From positions 1 through 31,729 of the forward strand of contig DJXP01000005.1 in assembly GCA_002449785.1 (NCBI GenBank): DNA of 31,729 nt, given 5' to 3'. Below, one piece after another: positions 19,201-26,748 of this stretch (position 1 is its first letter; each line of letters opens with the position of its first letter). The stretch comes from Clostridiales bacterium UBA7001 (GTDB lineage: Bacteria; Bacillota; Clostridia; TANB77; CAG-508). Both the position numbers and the translations under genes were made by a program. A model generated the notes under the pieces. The model was not told where the DNA came from, did not search any database, and was given only the letters and a program-made list of their open reading frames with translations.

Positions 19201-21230
19201 TAGCTTAATCCAACTTTATTTCCATTATCATCTGTTTCACCTTGATAAATTGGTTTTAAAATATTCTCTATTGAAGTTTTTGCGTTTTCTTTTAATTCTG
19301 ATATTTTATCTGCTTCTGTTTCTCCTGATGTTGCTACAGAAACTAAAACATCAATTACATTCTTTTGAATTGCTTTTATTGATTTTATATCCTCTTCTAT
19401 ACTATCTTTATATTCTTTAGCTTTATCAGAATCTTGTCTTAAGTTTCCGTTACTTCTTGTATTTAACCAATTATTATATTTTTCTCTTATCTCTTGTTCA
19501 GTTTTAGATTTATTATTTTCTAATTCATATAATGGATCAAGATTTAATATATTATTATGAGAAATATTTAAATTAGAAGTTAATCCGATGAACTTATCTA
19601 ATCCTGTTAAATCACTAATTTGTTCATTATTAATTATTAAAGTTTTAATTTTGTTAACTAAAATGTTATCTCTAATAACAAAAGCTTGTGCATCATCATA
19701 AGCTGCATCATATAAATTACCTAATCTAATTCTATATGTTCCATTACTTTCTTCTACTATTTTATTAACTTCATTTCCTAGTTCATCATCACTTAAGTAT
19801 TCATATAATCTTCCTGTATCAACTTCATATAAATATACAGGTGTTTTATCTATATCAGACATTTTGTATAGTTTATGATATCTATTACCATTAATAGTTA
19901 AAACTGTATCATATGTAAATATATCATTTTCTTCTAAATTTTTTTCTGTTTCAACTCTATAACCATTTTTTATTGTTCCATCATCTGATGTCATAGTAAT
20001 AGAATCTATTTTTACATTTAAATAATTTCCTAATGTAGTATCATTTACATATTTATATAATGATTTTGATATTGGATTATATGCATATTCATATACTGGA
20101 TTATTTGAATCATCTACATGATTATATAACATATGATATGTAGTATCACCTATTTTTACAGAATTATATTGATAATTACTTGATATAACATTTCCTTCAT
20201 TATCTGTATCATATTTATATGTAATTAAATTTGGATTAGTTGTTTGTCCTGCTGTTAATTGTTCTTTAATAGCATCATATAGATTTCTATCATTTATTTT
20301 TATAGCTTCGAATCTATCATCTGTTATAACATAATATAATTCAAATTTACTATCTACTAATGGATTTTTCTTTGCATAATTTAAGTTAGTAGCTGATTCA
20401 TCTTCAGTATAATCATCACCTATATTAATAGTAACTTTTACAATACCATCATATAAGTAATTTCTACCATTAGATATTCTAATTTCAGCTGAATCATCTT
20501 CACCTTTCACTCTTGCAGGTAATTCAACTTGTAGATAAGGATTTCCATCTAATTTAGAATGTCTTATTATAGAATTTGGATTATCTTGTGTTCTATATTC
20601 AACACTAATCCATATGTCTTTTAAAAATCCTGCTTTTTCTAATATTAATGGAAGTTTAAATTTTGTAGTTTCTTCATTATCAGAAACATCATTATTTTCT
20701 AAGCTTTTTAAGTCACTCTTTGTTTCAACAATTTTTACACGTTGCCCACTTAGAATAATAGTCATTTCTTTTCCAGAATCTCTTCCATCTTCTAATTTTT
20801 TAATTAGTCCACTAATTTCACTTATATCTTCTAATTGATTAGATGATAAATCTAAATAAGTAAAATTATCATTATTAAATGCATTTAAAACACTTAAATT
20901 ACTATTTTTAGTTAAATTATTTCCTGATAATTCTAAGTGTTCAAGACTACTAAATGCATCTATACCTGTTAAATCTGAAATTCCTGCATTATTTAAATCT
21001 AATCTTTTAATTAATGATGTATCTACTTTTATAGTTAGATCATGATCATTAAATATAGCAGTAATATTTGCACCCTCTTTTTGAGTAAGATATGATTTAA
21101 CTGCATTGTACAACTTGTCGTTTAGTTGTATTTCTTGAATTTCTGCTGCATTTGCTTTCATTAATGGTAAAATCAAGTTTAATAACATTATTACTATTAA
21201 TGAAATTACGACTAACTTGTTCCTTTTCAT
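16239..21230 (-). CDS. Secreted LRR/Big_2 protein with C-terminal dockerin
   Basis: 1663 residues. Signal peptide 1-28 (ends ANA). Internalin-type leucine-rich repeats occur in three blocks: 74-142 (RLDLNNAGISDLTGIDAFSS), about 527-570 (TLIINNEQISDLTGLDKF) and 1008-1136 (LRILNLAENNITDMTPFLNL). Between the second and third lies a long, mostly helical segment (575-1005). Two Big_2-like Ig domains follow (about 1269-1358 and 1363-1463), then a GDNT-repeat linker (1466-1509), a small pre-dockerin domain (1510-1593) and a type I dockerin (1594-1663). Both dockerin calcium loops are complete: DVNGDGVANALD and DLNNDGQITVQD, each with D at positions 1, 5 and 12 and N at 3. There is no sortase signal, so the dockerin is likely how it is held at the surface, fitting the cohesin protein encoded directly downstream. 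GGGAGG precedes the ATG by seven bases. The ligand of the LRRs is unknown. Confidence 0.9.
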   Translation of the reverse strand: MKRNKLVVISLIVIMLLNLILPLMKANAAEIQEIQLNDKLYNAVKSYLTQKEGANITAIFNDHDLTIKVDTSLIKRLDLNNAGISDLTGIDAFSSLEHLELSGNNLTKNSNLSVLNAFNNDNFTYLDLSSNQLEDISEISGLIKKLEDGRDSGKEMTIILSGQRVKIVETKSDLKSLENNDVSDNEETTKFKLPLILEKAGFLKDIWISVEYRTQDNPNSIIRHSKLDGNPYLQVELPARVKGEDDSAEIRISNGRNYLYDGIVKVTINIGDDYTEDESATNLNYAKKNPLVDSKFELYYVITDDRFEAIKINDRNLYDAIKEQLTAGQTTNPNLITYKYDTDNEGNVISSNYQYNSVKIGDTTYHMLYNHVDDSNNPVYEYAYNPISKSLYKYVNDTTLGNYLNVKIDSITMTSDDGTIKNGYRVETEKNLEENDIFTYDTVLTINGNRYHKLYKMSDIDKTPVYLYEVDTGRLYEYLSDDELGNEVNKIVEESNGTYRIRLGNLYDAAYDDAQAFVIRDNILVNKIKTLIINNEQISDLTGLDKFIGLTSNLNISHNNILNLDPLYELENNKSKTEQEIREKYNNWLNTRSNGNLRQDSDKAKEYKDSIEEDIKSIKAIQKNVIDVLVSVATSGETEADKISELKENAKTSIENILKPIYQGETDDNGNKVGLSYREKISSNQAYSSVYLAKVYRDLSKLYDIYNDEYVLTTLLTDTIGYNTFDKYKEFKDATGEKGTRETALSLLTEEYSYLINLESNNALTELDRSLISATYGVVFDNPDTDTPLADVLNERLEIEAQKYTIVDELNELRTIGIYSEMANYCLIQRMNNETPGDKCYEEDYLRRRINELQLEGIPTTIEEQILENVIKYHEDNNYTQISTPRSYFDIYSNYQNKILTYGTDTIKACRGEYIRVDEVTAQISELFDVANLQEEVIKVNANVPKINLVEEIYNEISDNAKASLIKTIALSEIDENGQNSGTDKLFLYKQLMTLVNKLLQSNTDKIKLARLKSLDVSYNNEHRYDSLRMPDLSKINQLTELVELNAAGNSITDDTAKPLISITNLRILNLAENNITDMTPFLNLENLQYLNLSKNDITSLPIDVTNGKKIFEHLAELDLSYNKISDITGLLEYLDHYVGYDYGNYLATSKLAPKINLNNQQLSLTITEPLYLTQNPTTVYIELPKILAQLLAIDEDRAEITLERNSNIDSTSFKTNKGKIGEYVSITPKTPGSKVATFKVTPMNGAYNVDECIGQGTFVEVHYTVVNSGIDAVVVNPSNVSLKPGDKLTFSATVLGENIADKTVTWSIQGNTSSNTIISENGELTIGEDETAEKITVLAVSNQDNTKSGSATVNVVNEDSDTLVISSNKAAVEYGETAELTATLTSSKLENRNVTIEWKLEGNTSSNTTINPQGDTKVNDTTITEKNIFTLGADESRNSSVKITAYLSDNPNIYYSIICEGTEHSTGDNTGDNTGDNTGDNTGDNTGDNTGDNTGDNSGDNAGENSGSLGYQIKEDYVVGIKAKTPIDAFKNILIGNQNYNVIVKQSDANGNNTIVTSGNMKTGMTVELQDENGQTVKDSNGNLLVYEVVVKGDVNGDGVANALDSVIIKAHRMELNGVQLVGSQREAADLNNDGQITVQDSRLLLYHRAEVTGYDLNYKAN
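16242..16451 (-). other. Dockerin type I domain of the LRR protein
   Basis: The last 70 codons contain two EF-hand-like calcium loops, each followed by a helix (SVIIKAHRMEL and SRLLLYHRAEV). The residues at loop positions 10-11 are AL and VQ rather than the Ser-Thr pair of the Clostridium thermocellum scaffoldin dockerins, so a separate cohesin specificity is likely. Confidence 0.88.
16710..16829 (-). repeat. 12-bp tandem repeat encoding GDNT linker
   Basis: Ten 12-base units encode GDNT seven times, then GDNS, GDNA and GENS. The units differ at third positions only, mainly. Because the unit is a multiple of three, slippage changes linker length without breaking the frame. It separates the Big_2-like domains from the pre-dockerin domain. 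Confidence 0.9.
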
Positions 21231-21260
21231 AATAAATCCTCCCTGAATTTTTTCATTAGC

Positions 21261-21291
21261 ATTATAATAGCATTTAAAAAAATTTTTTCAA
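21261..21291 (-). promoter_or_regulatory. Candidate promoter for the LRR-dockerin gene
   Basis: On the minus strand TTGAAA (21286-21291) is followed by TGCTATTATAAT. The -10 element can be read as TATTAT with an extended TGC (16-base spacing) or as TATAAT (19-base spacing). It lies about 30 bases upstream of the start codon, leaving a very short leader. Confidence 0.6.
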
Positions 21292-21438
21292 TATCATTTT
21301 TTTCTGATTTTTTTTCTCCCTTTCTAAAGCTTTACGGAACATATTTTTATAAGATTTAATCTTTTATATTAAGTTTTTATTACTTTTTTTAGTATTTTTT
21401 ATACTTTTCTTACGAATACTTAATTTAGCAGTATATTT

Positions 21439-21627
21439 TTATATATCTAAACTATAATTTTGTACTTTCATAATATGAAACTTTAATAAGTTAAATATAG
21501 ATAATTTTACATTTTCTATATCTAAAGATATTGTTTTGCTTTCACCAATATAATCTATTAGCTTTACTTTAATTTTTATATTTCCAATTGCTTCATCATT
21601 GTTTTCTTATTCTATGTTAATATTCAT
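21439..21627 (-). pseudogene. Possible degraded small coding fragment
   Basis: The 570-base gap between tatD and the LRR-dockerin gene contains a minus-strand frame of 63 codons that reads like protein (for example IKIKVKLIDYIGESKTISLD) but has an in-frame TAA at 21607-21609 after six codons. No good ribosome-binding site stands before the ATG at 21627. It could be the remnant of a lost gene or only AT-rich sequence that looks coding. I do not recognise the fragment. The rest of the gap holds the long terminator hairpin (21641-21717) and the LRR gene promoter. Confidence 0.3.
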
Positions 21628-21640
21628 ATAGCACAAAGTC

Positions 21641-21717
21641 AAAAAAAAATAGTCTAATAACAAGTTTCCATTTTTAATACGACTTTTATGCTACCAGGAA
21701 ACTTTTTAGACTATTTT
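21641..21717 (-). terminator. Long two-step hairpin terminator after tatD
   Basis: A 12-bp outer stem (AAAATAGTCTAA at 21646-21657 with TTAGACTATTTT at 21706-21717) and an 8-bp inner stem (AAGTTTCC at 21662-21669 with GGAAACTT at 21697-21704) enclose a 27-base loop. On the minus strand it ends in a run of at least nine T, so it would end transcripts of the tatD operon. It is much larger than the other terminators in the window, so it may also be a small RNA or a miniature inverted-repeat element. Confidence 0.75.
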
Positions 21718-21800
21718 ATACGTTTTTTCATTTATTAATTATATTACAATTTTATTAAATTAGTTAAATCTCAATAATTCTAATTAAATTTTATATTTTT

Positions 21801-22580
21801 CTAATTAGAATTTATAAAATTAAAATTATATACTCTCTCAGCATTTTGGTAAGTTTTTTGAGAAACTTCATTTAGCGAAATTTTTTTTATTTCAGCAATT
21901 TTTTGAGCTACTAATCTAACATTTGAAGATGTATTCCTTGTCCCCCTAAATGGTTCTGGAGAAAGATATGGTGAATCTGTTTCAATTAGTATTTTATCCA
22001 TAGGAACAATACTTACTGCATCAAATGATTTTGCATTTTTAAATGTTATATTTCCACTAAATGATATGTAAAATCCCAGTTTTAATCCTTCTTTTATAAG
22101 TTCAGGATTAAGCGGACAGCAGTGAAATATACCAGTTTTTTCCACAGGATGCTCTTTTAAAATTTGAAGAGTATCCATTACTGCATCTCTATTATGTATT
22201 ACAATAGGCTTAGACAATTTATTTGCTATTTCTATTTGTTTTATAAATAATTCTTTTTGACTTTCTTTATTTTCTTTGTTCCAATAATAATCTAATCCTA
22301 TTTCACCAATAGCTACTACTTTTTTGTTTTTAGATATTTCCTCTATTATTTTAAGATTTTCATCTGAAAAATCTTCAATATCATTAGGAGAAATACCACA
22401 TGTAGCATAAATGAAATCATGTTCTTCTGCTATTTTAATAGCCATTTTACTTTTTTCAAGGTCATATCCGACACATACTGTTTTTGTTATTCCATCATTA
22501 TATATTTTATTTATTATTTCTTCTCTATCTAAATCAAATTTCTCATCATTATAATGTGCATGCGTATCAAATAATTCCAT
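21801..22580 (-). CDS. tatD: TatD family metal-dependent hydrolase/DNase
   Basis: 259 residues of a TIM-barrel metallohydrolase of the TatD family. The metal ligands are all present: H7 and H9 (DTHAHY), E93 (GEIGLDYYW), H129 (VIHNRDA), H153 (IFHCCP) and D202 (ETDSPYL). Family members act as magnesium-dependent 3'-5' DNases in DNA repair and quality control; the precise paralogue (TatD or YcfH/YabD type) cannot be told by eye. AGAGAG precedes the ATG. It starts 18 bases after acpS and is the last gene of its cluster. A 10-bp inverted repeat overlaps its stop codon (21777-21811) but lacks a T run, and the real terminator appears to be the long hairpin downstream. Confidence 0.93.
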   Translation of the reverse strand: MELFDTHAHYNDEKFDLDREEIINKIYNDGITKTVCVGYDLEKSKMAIKIAEEHDFIYATCGISPNDIEDFSDENLKIIEEISKNKKVVAIGEIGLDYYWNKENKESQKELFIKQIEIANKLSKPIVIHNRDAVMDTLQILKEHPVEKTGIFHCCPLNPELIKEGLKLGFYISFSGNITFKNAKSFDAVSIVPMDKILIETDSPYLSPEPFRGTRNTSSNVRLVAQKIAEIKKISLNEVSQKTYQNAERVYNFNFINSN

Positions 22581-22598
22581 AATTATCTCTCTTTTCTA

Positions 22599-22958
22599 TT
22601 AATTAAAAATTGCAATTACATATGAAATTGCATATGTATTGCAATGTGAAATACTTAATTCAATATTTTTAAGTCCTTCAATTTTATTCTTTATATTAAT
22701 AAAAGGTCTTCCTTTTTCATCATTTAATATTTCAAAATCGGTCCATTTATAGTCACTATTTATTTTTTTATTTATAGCTTTATAAACAGCTTCTTTTGCT
22801 GCAAACTTACCTGCGTAACTTTGATACTTTTGTACCTTTTTTTCTTCACAATAATTTTTTTCTTTTTCAGTAAAAACTTTTTCTATAAATCGTGGATTTT
22901 GTACAGCTTTTCTTATTCTTTCTATTTCAATTATATCTGTACCAACTAATATATTCAT
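22599..22958 (-). CDS. acpS: Holo-[acyl-carrier-protein] synthase
   Basis: AcpS transfers 4'-phosphopantetheine from coenzyme A to apo-ACP, which starts fatty acid synthesis in the cytoplasm. The 119-residue protein is typical in length. The magnesium-binding D8 is in VGTDIIEIERI and E56 in GKFAAKEAVYKAI; the C-terminal LSISHCNTYA motif is also present. The ATG at 22958 was chosen because AAAGGA lies nine bases upstream; an ATG nine bases earlier overlaps that site. It lies 41 bases after the unknown membrane protein gene and 18 before tatD, so it is read from the same transcript. Confidence 0.95.
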   Translation of the reverse strand: MNILVGTDIIEIERIRKAVQNPRFIEKVFTEKEKNYCEEKKVQKYQSYAGKFAAKEAVYKAINKKINSDYKWTDFEILNDEKGRPFINIKNKIEGLKNIELSISHCNTYAISYVIAIFN

Positions 22959-22999
22959 AATATACATCCTTTCAGATAGTAGGAGTTAGATTTTGTCTT

Positions 23000-24265
23000 C
23001 TAAAGTAAATAATACATTAAAAATATAATGTTTATTGTATTAAATAATAATGAGAAAATTAATAGAATAACTATTATTGTATAATAATTATTATTTTTTT
23101 CTATATTTAAATCTTTATAAATAACTTCATATTTATTCTGAATTTCTGCATACAATCCATCTAATTGTAGAGTTTCATTTAATGTTTTATAATATAATGC
23201 TCCTGTATCATCTAGAGTTATATCATTATTCCATATATCTCGTGTAAAATTAATAAACTTAGCTCTCATTTTTACAATTTGATCATATTGCTTAAAATCA
23301 TTATTTAGTTTCATAAGAAATATTCTTTTATATAATGATATTATATATAAATAAAAATATTGATTTTCATATTCATAAGGCAATCTTGTATAATTGTAAG
23401 TGTCTATTCCTGAACAGATTACATTAGAGCTTGTATTTGTAAGAGTCATTTTAGAATATTTAAATTTTTCTATTATATGTAAATTTTGATCTATATTTTC
23501 TTTATTAAAGTCAGAAGTATAACTACTTGGAAGCACATTCGCAAATTTCAAAAAATCATTCTCTATATTTGAAAAATCATTTTTTTCACTCCAATTACTT
23601 GTTTCAACACAAACATATGAATATGTATAAAATTGTGAATTAATTAAGTCTTCTTTATCATTTTTTTTCTTTTTATTCTTAGAATTAACTCCTGTTACTT
23701 GATTCATGAATTCTAAAATATCTTTAATATCTTTAAAAGTATCTGTTTGTATTTTTATATTTTCAAAATCTTTAAGTGATGCAAATTCAGAATTTAAACC
23801 TCTAAATCTATAATTAAAATCTAATACATCAACAAATTTATTTGTATTTTCAATATGTGTTTTCATTGTAAAAAAACAAATACCAGTATTAAAACATATT
23901 AATTCTACTCCTTCTATTTTAAAAAATATACCATTTTCTGTTCCAACTTTTCCTTGTACATCACTATCTAAATCATAGCTAAAATATACAACTGTATTTT
24001 TACTTAAACTTTTACATTTTTCTTCTGGACTTTGATTATTAAAATCTTTTAGTTCTTCACCTCTAACTTCAAAACTTGGAAACATATATTTTCTTATATT
24101 TGGTAAAAAGAAGTTATAAATATCTAAATCTTTCTCTTTTTCAAAAATTTTATATGAGCATCTTCTATCCTTTAATAGTTTTAAAATATACTTTTTATAT
24201 TTACTTTCATCAATAAAATATGGATGAATAAAATATGTATACTGATATTTTGTCATTAGTTCCAT
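23000..24265 (-). CDS. Unrecognised membrane protein with C-terminal hydrophobic hairpin
   Basis: I do not recognise this 421-residue protein. It has a large hydrophilic N-terminal part with mixed alpha/beta character (for example TGICFFTMKTHIENTNKFVD and FNYRFRGLNSEFASLK), a Lys/Asn-rich stretch in the middle (NSKNKKKKNDKE), and a probable long helix before the end. The last 28 residues are hydrophobic, one long or two short membrane segments, with the C-terminus at the very end. The topology resembles CorA-like or RMND1/DUF155 proteins (soluble domain, long helix, terminal membrane anchor) but no GMN motif is seen, so no function is claimed. The ATG at 24265 has AGAGG nine bases upstream; an upstream ATG at 24307 would overlap the preceding gene. 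The WG-repeat gene ends 25 bases before it. Confidence 0.8.
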   Translation of the reverse strand: MELMTKYQYTYFIHPYFIDESKYKKYILKLLKDRRCSYKIFEKEKDLDIYNFFLPNIRKYMFPSFEVRGEELKDFNNQSPEEKCKSLSKNTVVYFSYDLDSDVQGKVGTENGIFFKIEGVELICFNTGICFFTMKTHIENTNKFVDVLDFNYRFRGLNSEFASLKDFENIKIQTDTFKDIKDILEFMNQVTGVNSKNKKKKNDKEDLINSQFYTYSYVCVETSNWSEKNDFSNIENDFLKFANVLPSSYTSDFNKENIDQNLHIIEKFKYSKMTLTNTSSNVICSGIDTYNYTRLPYEYENQYFYLYIISLYKRIFLMKLNNDFKQYDQIVKMRAKFINFTRDIWNNDITLDDTGALYYKTLNETLQLDGLYAEIQNKYEVIYKDLNIEKNNNYYTIIVILLIFSLLFNTINIIFLMYYLL

Positions 24266-24290
24266 TAGAATTAACCTCTTTTCTCTTTTG

Positions 24291-25817
24291 TTATTTAATA
24301 TAAGCATTAATACTTATATCATTAATTCTATGCCATTCTGAAATAAAATCTATATATATATAATCATCTAGATTTAAACTTGGCTTTACTATAATAGTTC
24401 CATCTGACTTAATTGCCCCCCATAATCCATCTTTTTTTATTGCACAATAACCAAATTCGTTTTGTTCTGTTGCATCATCATAAATACAATCCACTATTTT
24501 ATTTCCATCTTTATTTTCAAAACCATATTTTCCATTTTCTTTTACTAAAAATAATGTATTAGTTGCTAGTACTTCTTTATTTGTTTTTTCTTCTAATTTA
24601 AAATTATAGTATATATAATCTTCATTTTCTCTTATACGCATATATCCATTTTCTATATTTAGTTCAGATACAATTACATTTTCAAGTATTACATTAAAAT
24701 TTCTATCTATAATATCTGTTTTATAATCTTCTCTTTCAGCTTCAAATAAATCTGCCTCTTTTATATATGTTATGTTTTCATATTTATTATCAATTAATAC
24801 ATTATTTTGGACATCAATAATTCCATATTTACTATCCTTTTGAACTATATAATAATTTGAAAATGCATATTTGATATTGCTATAATTAGCATCAATTAAA
24901 GTTTCTCCGTCTTTATTAATAACACCATAATTACTATTTTTTATAATAATAAAATTATTTAGATCTATCCCCTCAATACTATCAAAGCCTTTATCTAAAA
25001 TTACTTGTCCTGTATAATCAATAACTTCTGTTATTCCATTATCAACAACTACATAATAATCATTACCTGTTATATGTTTAATGTCATCATATTTTTCTTC
25101 TAATATTTTCTTTTTATCAGCACTTATTATTCCTAATTTATTGTTTTCATTTTTTACTATATATCCATTATCATAAGTATCTGTTAAACTTGAAATATCG
25201 AGATATTGAACAGGGATAATTATTTCACCCAAACTTGTATTTACAAGACCTTTTTTTCCATCTTTTTCAATTATAATGCTCTTTTCAATACCTTCTAATG
25301 CATATATATTATCATATTCTGGTTCGATAATTATTTTACCTTCAAAATCTATTAAACCATATTTACCATTTTTTTGATATTTTAATAAATTATCTTCATA
25401 CCAAACTTTTTGTCCATCAGTATTTTCAATTGCAGAAATATTTTCATATTCCGTTAATATTTCTTCAGAATTTTCATTAAGTACTTTGGTTTTATATGTT
25501 TCATCATTATAGTTTACATCATAATTACAAATAAAAATATCTTTGTTTTTATTTGGTATAATTATCATTTCATCATAAACATTGCTTATTATTTTAACAC
25601 CTTTACTATTTATTACACCCCATTTGTCATCTTCAAATATAGGTATATAAGTTACTAATGTTGAAGTATCTTTTGTATTATTGGTATTTGTAAATATTTT
25701 TTTCAAAGATACAACAATCATAATTATTACTATAATAGCTATTATAGTTGCAAATACTTTTTTTAAATTCAATTTAGGCTCCGTGTTATACCTTCTACCA
25801 CTTAATCTATTACTCAT
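24291..25817 (-). CDS. WG-repeat protein with N-terminal membrane anchor
   Basis: 508 residues: a short basic N-terminus, one membrane helix (21-38), then WG/YG beta repeats (PF14903-like) to the C-terminus. At least eight copies are recognisable by a G(V/L/I)I core and a closing YD/YxNI, for example KWGVINSKG, KYGLIDFEG, NYGVINKDG, KYGIIDVQN, KYGFENKDG and LWGAIKSDG. The repeats probably form an extracytoplasmic beta structure; WG-repeat proteins are common in clostridia but their role is largely unknown. The ATG at 25817 was chosen for GGAGG a few bases upstream and because the membrane helix then lies at the start; an earlier ATG at 25889 would add 24 residues. It sits 93 bases after rsmI, a gap that could hold a weak promoter (TTGCAA with TATAAT at 15 bases). 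Confidence 0.88.
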   Translation of the reverse strand: MSNRLSGRRYNTEPKLNLKKVFATIIAIIVIIMIVVSLKKIFTNTNNTKDTSTLVTYIPIFEDDKWGVINSKGVKIISNVYDEMIIIPNKNKDIFICNYDVNYNDETYKTKVLNENSEEILTEYENISAIENTDGQKVWYEDNLLKYQKNGKYGLIDFEGKIIIEPEYDNIYALEGIEKSIIIEKDGKKGLVNTSLGEIIIPVQYLDISSLTDTYDNGYIVKNENNKLGIISADKKKILEEKYDDIKHITGNDYYVVVDNGITEVIDYTGQVILDKGFDSIEGIDLNNFIIIKNSNYGVINKDGETLIDANYSNIKYAFSNYYIVQKDSKYGIIDVQNNVLIDNKYENITYIKEADLFEAEREDYKTDIIDRNFNVILENVIVSELNIENGYMRIRENEDYIYYNFKLEEKTNKEVLATNTLFLVKENGKYGFENKDGNKIVDCIYDDATEQNEFGYCAIKKDGLWGAIKSDGTIIVKPSLNLDDYIYIDFISEWHRINDISINAYIK

Positions 25818-25910
25818 AAAACCTCCATAAATATACAAACTTTTATAGTAATTCATTATAAATATATCATTATATTTGCAAAAATACAATAAATTTTATA
25901 AATATATTTA

Positions 25911-26735
25911 TTATAAAAAATACTGATATATTTCATTTTTAGATACTTTTCTATCTTTAGCAATTTTTTTAATGATATCTTTCTTTAATAGTCCTTGTTT
26001 TTCATAGTAATTATAGTGCTCTTCTAAAGACATTTGATTAAGCTCTAAAAGTTCCATTTCTTTTATAGAGATACTATTTCCTTCAATTATTATTACAAAT
26101 TCACCTCTGAACTCTTTTATATTTATCAGATTACTAAGATAATCGCGTATAAATTCTTCATGAATTTTGGTAAGTTCTCTTGCAAGCATACATTTTCTAT
26201 CACCAAATACCGTATATAATTCTTCAAGAGTATCTTTGATTCTATGAGGTGCTTCATATAAAATGATTGTTTTTGCTTCCTTTTTTAATTCTTCTAGTTT
26301 CTCTTTTCTATCTTTTTTTAGATGTGGTAAAAATCCTATAAAGCAAAATTCTCTTGTAGAAAAGCCAGAACATATCAAAGCATTTATAAGAGCACATGCT
26401 CCCGGAATTGGGATAATGCTTATATTATTTTCAATAGCTTGTTTAACAATCTCTTCACCTGGATCAGAAATTCCAGGTGTACCAGCATCAGAAACAACAG
26501 CTATATTTTTCCCTTCTAATAAATATTTAATTATAATTTCACTCTTTGTTTTTTCATTTTCTTTATAATAGCTTATTAATTTTTTCTTAATATTAAAATA
26601 ATTTAAAAGACCTAATGTATGTCTTGTGTCTTCAGCTGCAATTATGTCTACTTTTTTTAATGTTTCTAAAGCTCTTATTGTAATATCTTCTAAATTCCCA
26701 ATTGGAGTAGCTACTATATATAATTTTCCATTCAT
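25911..26735 (-). CDS. rsmI: 16S rRNA (cytidine1402-2'-O)-methyltransferase RsmI
   Basis: RsmI methylates the 2'-O of C1402 in 16S rRNA using S-adenosylmethionine. The 274-residue protein is a typical tetrapyrrole-methylase fold: ATPIGNLEDITIRAL (9-23), AAEDTRHT (33-40), SDAGTPGISDPG (82-93), PIPGACALI and the late LYEAPHRI and ARELTKIHEE motifs. The ATG stands 13 bases after the trmN6 stop and GAGG near it comes from the last codons of trmN6, so the two are coupled. The trmN6-rsmI pair is a familiar Bacillota arrangement (yabB-yabC in Bacillus subtilis). Confidence 0.95.
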   Translation of the reverse strand: MNGKLYIVATPIGNLEDITIRALETLKKVDIIAAEDTRHTLGLLNYFNIKKKLISYYKENEKTKSEIIIKYLLEGKNIAVVSDAGTPGISDPGEEIVKQAIENNISIIPIPGACALINALICSGFSTREFCFIGFLPHLKKDRKEKLEELKKEAKTIILYEAPHRIKDTLEELYTVFGDRKCMLARELTKIHEEFIRDYLSNLINIKEFRGEFVIIIEGNSISIKEMELLELNQMSLEEHYNYYEKQGLLKKDIIKKIAKDRKVSKNEIYQYFL

Positions 26736-26748
26736 GTTTTAACCATCC

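Noticed and set aside
8903..21338. The octamer TTCCGTAA occurs upstream of both the giant repeat gene and the LRR-dockerin gene on the minus strand
   Set aside because: About one chance occurrence of such an octamer is expected in this much sequence, the flanks do not match, and no inverted repeat surrounds it.
21777..21811. 10-bp inverted repeat overlapping the tatD stop as its terminator
   Set aside because: No T run follows on the minus strand and the stem is almost all A and T; the large hairpin about 80 bases further on is a far better terminator.
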